Positions 1 to 5,128 of a DNA stretch of 5,128 nt are shown piece by piece; position 1 is the first letter of the stretch; each line of letters begins with the position of its first letter. Origin of the DNA: Pseudomonadota bacterium. GTDB taxonomy: Bacteria; Pseudomonadota; Alphaproteobacteria; Azospirillales; Azospirillaceae. The stretch is taken from the NCBI GenBank assembly GCA_023412175.1, contig JAEYOB010000541.1:1-5128 (forward strand), written 5' to 3'. Position numbers and translations under genes: made by a program. The notes under the pieces are model-generated. The model worked only from the letters and a program-made list of their open reading frames with translations, searched no databases and was not told the origin of the DNA.

Positions 1-1577
1 GCCTCCAGTTCCGCAGTGAGGCGGCGGGCCTCCTCCTCGTGCTCCTTGCGGCTGGACAGGGCGTCCTTGCGCTCCGTTCCGAGCGCGTCGAATTCGCGCT
101 CGAAGCGGAGCACAACCTCATCGGAGGGGAGCGGAAGGGCCGCCAGCTCATTCGCGCTGAGGGCTCCGCGCCCGAGGCTCGCTATCTGATCGGAGAGCGC
201 TTGCTGCGCGATAGCAACTTCCGCCCTCGCTTCCGAGACGCGTCTCGACGAATCCGCAAGACCAGGGCGGCCGTCGAGCATCGCCACCGCGACCGACGGG
301 TCAGCCGGGGTACCGGCGGCTGAGAGATCGGCTTCCGCGGCCTCGCGCCGCTCGATGGCGGACTTCAGCTCGGCGAGCGTGGACTGCAACGCGGTGTCCA
401 GCCGCGTGCGCTCGGTGATAAGCGTCCGGACCTTTGATGTCGCGGCGGCCGTTGGCATCAGCTGGACGACTTGGTCGGGGTTCTCGTGCGCGAGTCCCAG
501 GCGGCGCAGGAGATCGGACATCCGCTTGCGTCCCTCCTCGAGTTCGCGTTGCCTGTTGGGAAGCGACCGCTCGTGCGAACGGTATTCGCCAAGGGCGGTG
601 ATCAGGCCCTCGATCGCGGCCTTGTGCAGGGGCCAGACGCCGGCGTCGCCCAACTTCTCCAAGCTTTGGCGCGCAGCATCGAGGTCGCCCTGGCGGGCTT
701 CGCACCTCTCGCGCGCGCTGCGCTCCTCCTCGATCGCGTCGCGCCAAGTGTCCTCGAAGCCATCCGGCAGGTCCGCGCCGCCCTTGAGTACCTGGAGAGC
801 GTCTCGGAGCTCCGAAATGCGGCGGAGCAGCGGGAGGACGCGCCTTATCCGCTCGACGGCGTTGCGTTCGGAGGCGATGCGCGCGAGCTGGTCGACGATG
901 GCTTGGCGCTGCTCCTCCGTTTCCCGCAGCTTGCGGGTCGCGGCGGTCCAGGCTTCCGGCTTCATCGCGTCCGATCGGATCCGGCCTAGCGCATCCGTGA
1001 AGCGCTCGTGCGCGGACCAATAGGGCTTCCCGCCGGCCTTCCTGCCGCCAGGCGACCCGAGGCCATCAGCATCTTTGGTCAGCGCCTGGACGACATCGGC
1101 CAATCCGGTGGTTCCGCTGCCCGCTTCGAACAAACTGCGCCCGATGTCACCGTCGGCTTCCAGCATGGCCTTGCCGCCGCGGCGGAGGCGCTCGTGGTTC
1201 AGTCCGAACAGCCGCTCGTACTTGTCGCGATCAACACCGCCGAGGAACGGGGCCAGAGCGCTGTCCGGGAATTCCCCAGACTCGTCCGGCTTGATGAGGG
1301 TGTTGCCCTTGCCCTTGCGGCGCTTGAAGGAGAGGCTCTGGCCCGCCGCGTTCACCAGCGTGGCTCCGATCCGGAGGGTGGGGCTCTCGTGCCGGAAGTT
1401 GTACGGCGTGATGTGGCCGAAGCCGAACAGCAGGTCGCAGATGGCAGACAGCGCCGTCGACTTGCCCGCTTCGTTCGGACCGTGCAGGACGTGGACGAGG
1501 ACGTCTTCGCCGGTGAAGTCCAGGGACAGGCCGGCGAAACGGCCGTACTTCTCGAGGCTGAGATTCTGGAATCGCAT
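1..1577 (-). CDS. yhaN: YhaN-like AAA ATPase (SMC/Rad50/SbcC type), 5' part, runs off the left edge
   Basis: The minus strand is open from an ATG at 1577 to the window edge, giving 525 codons without a stop. The protein begins MRFQNLSLEKYGRF. It has a Walker A P-loop GPNEAGKST at residues 33-41, the form typical of SbcC/Rad50/YhaN ATPases, and then a family-like block FLGGVDRDKYERLFGLNHER at about 111-130. From about residue 190 it is rich in Glu, Arg, Leu, Ala and Gln with long helical runs, as expected for the first coiled-coil arm. The ABC signature and Walker B should lie in the missing C-terminal part; family members are commonly about 1,000 residues or more. The start follows the nuclease stop by nine bases, and the GAGGGA overlapping that stop can serve as ribosome binding site, so the two genes are very probably cotranscribed. 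By family knowledge, the product should act in the cytoplasm with the nuclease as an ATP-driven DNA-end or structure-processing complex. The YhaN assignment over SbcC rests on the N-terminus and the small nuclease partner. Confidence 0.9.
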   Translation of the reverse strand, partial: MRFQNLSLEKYGRFAGLSLDFTGEDVLVHVLHGPNEAGKSTALSAICDLLFGFGHITPYNFRHESPTLRIGATLVNAAGQSLSFKRRKGKGNTLIKPDESGEFPDSALAPFLGGVDRDKYERLFGLNHERLRRGGKAMLEADGDIGRSLFEAGSGTTGLADVVQALTKDADGLGSPGGRKAGGKPYWSAHERFTDALGRIRSDAMKPEAWTAATRKLRETEEQRQAIVDQLARIASERNAVERIRRVLPLLRRISELRDALQVLKGGADLPDGFEDTWRDAIEEERSARERCEARQGDLDAARQSLEKLGDAGVWPLHKAAIEGLITALGEYRSHERSLPNRQRELEEGRKRMSDLLRRLGLAHENPDQVVQLMPTAAATSKVRTLITERTRLDTALQSTLAELKSAIERREAAEADLSAAGTPADPSVAVAMLDGRPGLADSSRRVSEARAEVAIAQQALSDQIASLGRGALSANELAALPLPSDEVVLRFEREFDALGTERKDALSSRKEHEEEARRLTAELE

Positions 1578-1586
1578 CGTGGTCCC

Positions 1587-2831
1587 TCAGCGCGCGTCGA
1601 ACAGGTAGTGGCGCAGGGTGGCTCCGGCACCTTCGAGAACGGCAGCCAGTTGGTCGTCGTCGAATTCGGCGAGGCCGGCGAGCTCCCGGGCCTTGGGCGG
1701 CATCCTGTCGAGGCCGCTCCGGAACTCCGCGGCGAGTGCTGCCGTCAGGGTTGGGTCGGCTTCAAGCTCCTGGATCGTGCGGAAGAGCTCCGCGAAGGCA
1801 TCGGCCGACGCGGCGGCCGGGGCATTTGGCTCCGCCGTGCCGATGACGACCTTCTCCAACCAGATGTCCCCGCCGCACTGTTCCGACAGGCTGGTGCACT
1901 CCGCATGCATCTGCGCGATGTCGCCAGCGATCCGGCGATGCGCCGCCGTCTTCCCCTCGATGGTTAGCCGGACGGCGAGCGTCCGCCCTTCCGCCTCGTC
2001 GAGCGCGCGCGTCAGTTGCTCGCGGATGCGGTCGAGGACGGTCTCGAGGTCGGTGCAATCGTTGACGTCGGCGTGGACCTGGGCCCAGCGCACGACGTCG
2101 ATTGGCACGTGCTCCACCGATGCGATCGATTGGGCGTCCGCCGTGATAAGGGTGAAGCCTTTATTCCCCGCTTCGTTCGCGTGCCGACCCTGGAGGTTGC
2201 CGGGGAAGACGATCCAAGGATCCTCGCTGAGGACCGTCCGCTTGTGGACGTGGCCCAGGGCCCAGTAATCGTAGCCCTTGCCGGCGAGATCCTGGACGGA
2301 GCAGGGCGCGTAGGGCGTGTGGCCGTAGCCTCCGTCGGCTGCGGTGTGCAGCATACCGATGTTGAGCAATCCGGCGACCGGTTCCGGGTAGGCATGCGCG
2401 AGGTTGTCGGTGACGTCGCGCTTGGGGAAGCTTTGGCCGTGCACGGCGACGCCCAGGTCCTGGAGGATGTGAGTCTCAGGCTTGCCGTGCCCGAAGATCC
2501 TGACGTTCCTGGGGCAGGTCAAGGACCTCGTCATGAGGTTCTCCGCATCGTGGTTGCCCTTGATGATCATGACGCGGATGCCGGCCCGCTCGAGCCGGGC
2601 CATCTCGGCAGCGAAGAAGAGGCCGGTCGAGAAGTCCTTCCAATCGCCGTCGTACAGGTCACCCGCGATCAAGACCAGGTCGACGGTCTCGCGGATGGCG
2701 TAGTCGATCATGGCCGTGAAGGCGCGGCGCGTGGCGCCGACGAGTTCGTTCGCCCTGTCTCCGGCCTTCGCCGCCAAGCCGGCGAGCGGGCTGTCGAGGT
2801 GAATGTCGGCGGTGTGGATGATCCTCAGCAT
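1587..2831 (-). CDS. yhaO: YhaO-like metallophosphoesterase / DNA repair exonuclease (SbcD/Mre11 family)
   Basis: Complete gene of 414 residues, close to the roughly 400 usual for YhaO-type nucleases. All the two-metal calcineurin-like phosphoesterase motifs are visible: DIH at residues 9-11, GDLYDGD at 57-63, GNHD at 92-95, a motif-IV histidine in GMLHTA (H162) and GHVH at 193-196, followed by FPGNLQGRH. The remaining C-terminal part (about 240-414) matches the capping and partner-binding region in position only. I chose the ATG at 2831, which gives MLRIIHTADIH with the first metal motif at the usual distance from the N-terminus. An in-frame ATG at 2867 would add 12 residues that look unlike the family. 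An AGAGG lies nine bases before the chosen start. The expected activity is Mn-dependent exo/endonuclease action on DNA ends, working with the ATPase encoded nine bases downstream. The long open frames on the opposite strand (for example 2016-2894 and 1008-1967) are shadows of GC-rich coding sequence. Confidence 0.94.
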   Translation of the reverse strand: MLRIIHTADIHLDSPLAGLAAKAGDRANELVGATRRAFTAMIDYAIRETVDLVLIAGDLYDGDWKDFSTGLFFAAEMARLERAGIRVMIIKGNHDAENLMTRSLTCPRNVRIFGHGKPETHILQDLGVAVHGQSFPKRDVTDNLAHAYPEPVAGLLNIGMLHTAADGGYGHTPYAPCSVQDLAGKGYDYWALGHVHKRTVLSEDPWIVFPGNLQGRHANEAGNKGFTLITADAQSIASVEHVPIDVVRWAQVHADVNDCTDLETVLDRIREQLTRALDEAEGRTLAVRLTIEGKTAAHRRIAGDIAQMHAECTSLSEQCGGDIWLEKVVIGTAEPNAPAAASADAFAELFRTIQELEADPTLTAALAAEFRSGLDRMPPKARELAGLAEFDDDQLAAVLEGAGATLRHYLFDAR

Positions 2832-2986
2832 GGGGCGCGACCTCTGGAAAGCGCCCAATCCTCGCAAAAAAAAGGGCGATCAGGCAAGGGATAGCACAAC
2901 GATAAGACGATGCGATCCCGCGGGACGTGCCTTATCAGGGAAGTTTATATTCCTTCGACACTTTGCAGCGCTCCCGGGCTGAGCCA
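2832..2986 (-). other. Upstream (5') region of the nuclease-ATPase operon
   Basis: This stretch must hold the operon's promoter and leader, read on the minus strand. It is locally richer in A and T than the rest of the window, with an A-run of eight at 2866-2873 and TATATTCC near 2946. A Shine-Dalgarno-like AGAGG lies nine bases before the ATG at 2831. TTGCCT followed 17 bases later by CGAGGA could be read as -35 and -10, but the -10 is poor, so no promoter is called. I see no operator with clear dyad symmetry. Confidence 0.4.
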
Positions 2987-3100
2987 TCAGGCCGGCCGGC
3001 GCGGCCGGACTGCGGCGGCAGCGAGGAGGTCACCCGTCGTCGCCTCTACCACCGGGAACTTGAGGGTGCCCCTCGCAGCCTTTGTCGCCATTGCCTTCAT
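2987..3100 (-). CDS. Possible small ORF, 37 residues, unrecognised
   Basis: An ATG at 3100 opens a 37-codon frame ending in TGA at 2987-2989 (MKAMATKAARGTLKFPVVEA, then a proline/arginine-rich tail). Third positions are mostly G or C, and the same frame stays open and coding-like upstream to about 3180 (ending ARRFRRLDK before the Met). It could therefore be the tail of a longer decayed gene rather than a gene in its own right. No good ribosome binding site precedes the ATG and I recognise no family. It is listed only because the surrounding 900 bases lack any better gene. Chance openness in GC-rich DNA is a real alternative. Confidence 0.15.
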   Translation of the reverse strand: MKAMATKAARGTLKFPVVEATTGDLLAAAAVRPRRPA

Positions 3101-3424
3101 CTTGTCCAGGCGCCTGAAGCGCCTCGCCGTCCAGGTTGTGGATCGGGATTGGCTTTGGGCATCACGCCTATGGATTGCCGCCAGCGACGGGGAGGATGCT
3201 CACATGGGGCTGATGAGTGCTGAAGATCGTCATGCCCGTTTCGCGGATGGAGGCGATCCAGTCGTCCAGAGCCTCGTCGGAGGCATGGGACGTGGCGGCG
3301 GCTACGCTGCGGATCAGCCTGTGCTCGGGGGCCTGCGCAACCACAAGGCACACTCCATGGAAGAGAGCACCCTCAGATGCTCGTGCAAAGCGCGGAAGCC
3401 GTCGGCGCGGGCGGCGTAGCCCAG

Positions 3425-3436
3425 GGGAGCGCTCCC
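3425..3436. repeat. 12-bp perfect palindrome GGGAGCGCTCCC
   Basis: GGGAGCGCTCCC reads the same on both strands with no spacer. It lies inside the decayed-gene tract, about 55 bases from the larger hairpin. It could be a dyad binding site, but no promoter is visible near it, and palindromes of this length can arise by chance in GC-rich DNA. Confidence 0.3.
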
Positions 3437-3489
3437 TTCCGTCGAACAGCCGAGTCCGAGGATATGGCGGCTGTTGTCCCACAGGGTAA

Positions 3490-3519
3490 CTCCTCACCGG
3501 GCTGGCAGCCGGTGAGGAG
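3490..3519. repeat. Perfect inverted repeat, 11-bp stem with 8-base loop
   Basis: CTCCTCACCGG at 3490-3500 is exactly reverse-complementary to CCGGTGAGGAG at 3509-3519, with loop GCTGGCAG. The stem is GC-rich and should be very stable in RNA or single-stranded DNA. Neither side is followed by a T-run, so it is not a standard intrinsic terminator. It falls where the first coding-like frame of the decayed gene gives way to the second, and its left arm contains the stop codon (3494-3496) that bounds the second frame. Confidence 0.8.
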
Positions 3520-3737
3520 GCAGGCGATGGCGAAGGTTCCGCCGACGAGCGCCTGAATAGCGGTCCAGGCGCACTGGCCTTGGCGGCGCGCCGTTCCAGT
3601 GTCGGAGCGATAGCCGGCATGGATGCACGGTCCCCAATCGGAACGGAGGCCGTCGATCACTTTGCGAAAGATGATCGGGAGTTCACCCACAGAGCATGGT
3701 GACGATAGCCATACGCCGCTTCATCTGGAACTCTGCA

Positions 3738-3836
3738 TCAGGGGCTGGTGAAGTCGGGGGCCGCATCCGCCAGGCGCTGCCTCCAGTAAGAGGGAACGCG
3801 GTCGAGGGCCCGTTCGCCCAGAAGGGCGCCGAAGAG
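3738..3836 (-). pseudogene. Possible 3' tail of a gene truncated by the IS6-family element
   Basis: Reading leftward from the left end of the IS, the minus strand is open for 32 codons to a TGA at 3738-3740. It reads LFGALLGERALDRVPSYWRQ and then RLADAAPDFTSP. Codon third positions are mostly G or C, and the composition (charged residues, W and Y, a polar end) looks like a natural protein C-terminus. The frame runs straight into the IS inverted repeat, so the upstream part of the gene would have been lost or moved elsewhere. I do not recognise the family. The stretch is short, so chance openness is possible. Confidence 0.35.
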
Positions 3837-3855
3837 GGTTCCGTTGCAAAGTTTG
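3837..3855 (+). repeat. Left terminal inverted repeat of the IS6-family element
   Basis: GGTTCCGTTGCAAAGTTTG here is repeated in reverse complement at 4662-4680 with no mismatch; the next base inward differs (C against A). One further base outward also matches (G at 3836, C at 4681), so the tip could be one base longer. Confidence 0.93.
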
Positions 3856-3880
3856 CTGGCGAGCGGAGATCGGGTAAAAC
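3853..3880 (+). promoter_or_regulatory. Candidate transposase promoter
   Basis: TTGCTG (3853-3858) and TAAAAC (3875-3880) are 16 bases apart, just inside the left inverted repeat and about 35 bases before the transposase start. The match to sigma-70 consensus is partial: three of six at -35 and four of six at -10. The position is where IS6-family transposase promoters are expected, which is the main support. Confidence 0.25.
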
Positions 3881-3913
3881 CCGGCCCCATTCAGCACCCA
3901 GGATGGCAAGGTG

Positions 3914-4627
3914 ATGCGCAGCGTGAGGAGGCCCTTCAAGGGCCGCCAGTTCACGGCCGAGGTGATCCTGTGGGCGGTGCGCTGGTACCTGCAGTTCCCG
4001 ATCAGCTACCGCGATCTGGAACGGATGCTGGCCGACCGCGGTGTTGAGGTCGATCACACCACGCTCTACCGCTGGATCCAGGCTTACGCCCCGGAATTGG
4101 ACAAGCGGCTGCGCCCGCACCTGAGCATGACGAGCGGCTCCTGGCGGGTGGACGAGACCTACGTGAAGGTGAAGGGGCGGTGGATGTATCTGTACCGCGC
4201 CGTTGATGCACGCGGACAGACGATCGACTTCCTGCTCAGCGCCAAGCGCGATGCGGCCACCGCCCGGCGCTTCTTTCGCAAGGCGCTGAAGCAGGCGCCC
4301 ACGGTGAACCCGCGCACCCTCACGGTGGACAAGAACGCCGCCTACCCGAGTGCAGCCAAGACGATGAAGAAAGCTGGGAAGTTGTGGCGTTTCGCCAAGC
4401 TGCGGCAAGTGAAGTATCTCAACAGTATTGTTGAACAGGATCACCGCCGCATCAAGCGGCTGATCCGGCCGGGGCTCGGGTTTCAGGGCTTCCACACGGC
4501 GCGTCGGACGATCGCCGGCTACGAGATCCTGACGATGGGGCGCAAAGGGCAGATCGCCGCCATTTCCACCAACGACATGCCCGCCCAGGCGACCTTCATC
4601 GCCAACCTGTTCGATGTGGCCGTCTGA
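3914..4627 (+). CDS. IS6-family DDE transposase, intact
   Basis: The protein has 237 residues from the ATG at 3914; a GTG directly before it (3911) would add one. AGGATGG at 3900-3906 leaves seven bases to the ATG and favours it slightly. Residues about 30-55 (ISYRDLERMLADRGV, then HTTLYRWI) form the helix-turn-helix region typical of the family. The catalytic triad is complete: D80 in WRVDETY, D139 in TVDKN and E174 in VEQDHRRIK, with the conserved lysine seven residues after the glutamate (K181). Length and motif spacing match full-length IS6 transposases, so the enzyme is probably functional. It cuts and joins the IS ends during replicative, cointegrate-forming transposition. The gene fills most of the element and converges on the IalB-family gene to its right. 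The long minus-strand frame across it (3683-4654) is its shadow. Confidence 0.96.
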   Translation: MRSVRRPFKGRQFTAEVILWAVRWYLQFPISYRDLERMLADRGVEVDHTTLYRWIQAYAPELDKRLRPHLSMTSGSWRVDETYVKVKGRWMYLYRAVDARGQTIDFLLSAKRDAATARRFFRKALKQAPTVNPRTLTVDKNAAYPSAAKTMKKAGKLWRFAKLRQVKYLNSIVEQDHRRIKRLIRPGLGFQGFHTARRTIAGYEILTMGRKGQIAAISTNDMPAQATFIANLFDVAV

Positions 4628-4661
4628 CGACGCGGACGCCGCAGCTCTCCGCACCTACCGT

Positions 4662-4680
4662 CAAACTTTGCAACGGAACC
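4662..4680 (-). repeat. Right terminal inverted repeat of the IS6-family element
   Basis: Read on the minus strand from 4680, this is the same 19 bases as the left end. Together the two repeats fix the element's limits and show that both ends are undamaged, so the element could still be mobile. Confidence 0.93.
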
Positions 4681-4707
4681 CCTTGGGGACCGGCCGCGAT
4701 GACAGCC

Positions 4708-5127
4708 TTACCGCAAGGCCCCCAGCCCGGCGGTTATCCCCTTGAGCGATACCGGGATCGTCAGCGTCTGGGCGGTGCCGTAAGGCAGCAGCGTCAAGTG
4801 GAGCGTCCGGGCCTTCATCAGGGCGGACACCCCGCGCTCGTCCAGGCCGGTGCTGGCGATGCACCCGTCCTGCAGGCATTGCACGATGGTCAGCGCCAGG
4901 GGCTCCCCTTCGTCGGCCCGGACGGCGACGCCGCGGCGCAGATCGATGCCCAACGGCGTCACCGCCACCAGCATAGGTTCGCCGTTGGAGCCGATGTAGC
5001 CCAGCGAGATCTTGAGCAGCCGGGCGTTGCTGTCCTTGAGCAACTGCGTCTGGGTCAAGGCGCAGAGCGGGCGTGCGGCCGATGCCGTCTCGCACTCCAC
5101 CCGCCAGTCGCCGAAGGTTGTGCCGGG
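4708..5127 (-). CDS. Invasion-associated locus B (IalB) family protein, 3' part, runs off the right edge
   Basis: The minus strand is open from the window edge to a TAA at 4708-4710, giving 139 residues. It opens with FGDWRVECE, the hallmark of IalB-family domains. It continues with a Cys-x9-Cys pair (visible residues 12 and 22), VTPLGIDL (56-63), a VQCLQDGC segment with a second Cys pair (84 and 89) and a closing IPVSLKGI (124-131). Spacing and end match the whole family domain, so only the N-terminus is missing, where a signal peptide or lipoprotein signal is usual. Family members are exported, small beta-rich proteins of alphaproteobacteria. The Bartonella IalB is linked to erythrocyte invasion, but most members have no known role, so nothing about virulence follows. 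The four cysteines suggest disulfides in the periplasm. The stop lies 27 bases from the IS, leaving little room for the gene's own terminator. A GTG at 5100 is internal, since the family motif begins upstream of it. Confidence 0.9.
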   Translation of the reverse strand, partial: PGTTFGDWRVECETASAARPLCALTQTQLLKDSNARLLKISLGYIGSNGEPMLVAVTPLGIDLRRGVAVRADEGEPLALTIVQCLQDGCIASTGLDERGVSALMKARTLHLTLLPYGTAQTLTIPVSLKGITAGLGALR

Positions 5128-5128
5128 C

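Larger units (their letters stand above)
3168..3690 (-). pseudogene. Decayed minus-strand gene of unknown function, coding-like in three successive frames
   Basis: No single frame looks coding throughout, but three stretches with mostly G/C third positions follow one another. The first runs from a GTG at 3690 to about 3500 (containing FRKVIDGLRSDWGPC and LVGGTFAIACLLTGC). The second is open from 3493 to about 3345 (VTLWDNSRHILGLGCSTEG, then YAARADGFRALHEHLRVLSS). The third runs from about 3340 to a TAG at 3168-3170 (LVVAQAPEHRLIRSVAAATS, then ALDDWIASIRETGMTIFSTH). Each change moves the reading phase the same way, as one lost base (or two gained) would. I do not recognise the protein, so no function is given. 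The FAIACLLTGC stretch is hydrophobic and ends in a cysteine like a lipoprotein signal, but it lies far inside the frame, so this may be accidental. Alternatives are two or three short overlapping genes, sequencing errors, or noncoding GC-rich DNA that only looks coding. Confidence 0.35.
3837..4680 (+). mobile_element. Complete IS6-family insertion sequence, 844 bp
   Basis: The element is bounded by 19-bp perfect inverted repeats and carries one intact transposase gene. Length, single ORF, DDE motif and terminal sequence (GG at the tip, TTGCAAA inside) all fit the IS6/IS26 family, whose members are mostly near 800 bp. The left leader before the transposase is about 75 bases and the right end after its stop about 50. 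The 8-base flanks differ (CCGAAGAG at 3829-3836, CCTTGGGG at 4681-4688), so there is no target-site duplication. For a family that moves by cointegrate formation and homologous recombination, that usually means the adjoining DNA has been rearranged. I cannot name the specific IS. Confidence 0.93.

Noticed and set aside
301..1023. Long open frames on both strands (minus 301-1020, plus 355-1023 and 471-989)
   Set aside because: They overlap the ATPase gene in other frames. Their translations are low-complexity and rich in Arg, Ser and Ala without motifs, as expected of shadows in GC-rich coding DNA.
2852..2878. Possible terminator: CGCCC, A-rich loop, GGGCG
   Set aside because: The stem is only five pairs, the loop is 17 bases and contains the A-run, and no T-run follows the stem on either strand.
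1008..2894. Plus-strand frames of 319 and 292 codons (1008-1967 and 2016-2894)
   Set aside because: They are antisense to the ATPase and to the nuclease, whose catalytic motifs are all present on the minus strand. The plus-strand products show no family motif.
2910..3419. 169-codon plus-strand frame
   Set aside because: It has mixed composition with no motif or ribosome binding site, and its better-looking part is antisense to the coding-like minus-strand relic.
3683..4654. 323-codon minus-strand frame
   Set aside because: It runs antisense through the transposase and both non-homologous IS segments. The plus strand has an intact DDE enzyme, so this is a shadow.
3837..4700. Outward hybrid promoters from TTGCAA in the IS ends, as known for IS26 and IS257
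   Set aside because: TTGCAA is present in both ends, but 16-18 bases outward there is only GC-rich sequence with no -10 element, so no outward promoter is supported.
4661..5095. 144-codon minus-strand frame beside the IalB-family frame
   Set aside because: Another frame of the same strand gives an unmistakable IalB domain, while this one is Arg/Ala/Gly-rich with no motif.
1..5128. CRISPR array, tRNA, rRNA or riboswitch
   Set aside because: Reading both strands I found no regularly spaced direct repeats, no tRNA-like cloverleaf with CCA-adjacent stem, and no rRNA-like conserved sequence.

Overview
The window is GC-rich (about two thirds G+C by eye) and its genes have strongly GC-biased third codon positions. 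An SbcD/YhaO-type nuclease beside a YhaN-type ATPase, an IalB-family protein and an IS6-family element together suggest an alphaproteobacterium, plausibly of the Hyphomicrobiales (a Methylobacterium-like organism would fit). This is an inference from gene content and style only, because no taxonomic marker is present.

Layout. Positions 1-2831 hold a two-gene minus-strand operon. First comes a complete metallophosphoesterase/DNA exonuclease (yhaO-like, 2831-1587). Nine bases later comes the 5' part of an SMC/Rad50-like AAA ATPase (yhaN-like, from 1577 and running off the left edge). Positions 2832-3737 hold no intact gene that can be recognised. This stretch contains the operon's 5' region, a possible 37-codon ORF, and a minus-strand tract (about 3690-3168) where coding-like sequence jumps through all three frames, so it looks like a decayed gene. 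A perfect 11-bp-stem hairpin sits at the first frame change. Positions 3738-3836 carry a possible 3' tail of another minus-strand gene, cut off at the edge of an IS6-family insertion sequence (3837-4680). That element is complete: 19-bp perfect terminal inverted repeats and an intact DDE transposase on the plus strand. To its right, on the minus strand, is the 3' part of an invasion-associated locus B (IalB) family gene, which runs off the right edge and stops 27 bases from the IS.

How the parts relate. The nuclease and the ATPase are expected to form an SbcCD/Mre11-Rad50-like complex in DNA end or structure processing. The rest is an eroded, rearranged segment. The IS lacks an 8-bp target duplication, which suggests that its two flanks were joined by an IS6-mediated deletion, inversion or recombination rather than by simple insertion. 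I see no convincing new biological system here. The points most worth checking are the IS junction, the frame-shifting relic and the hairpin inside it.
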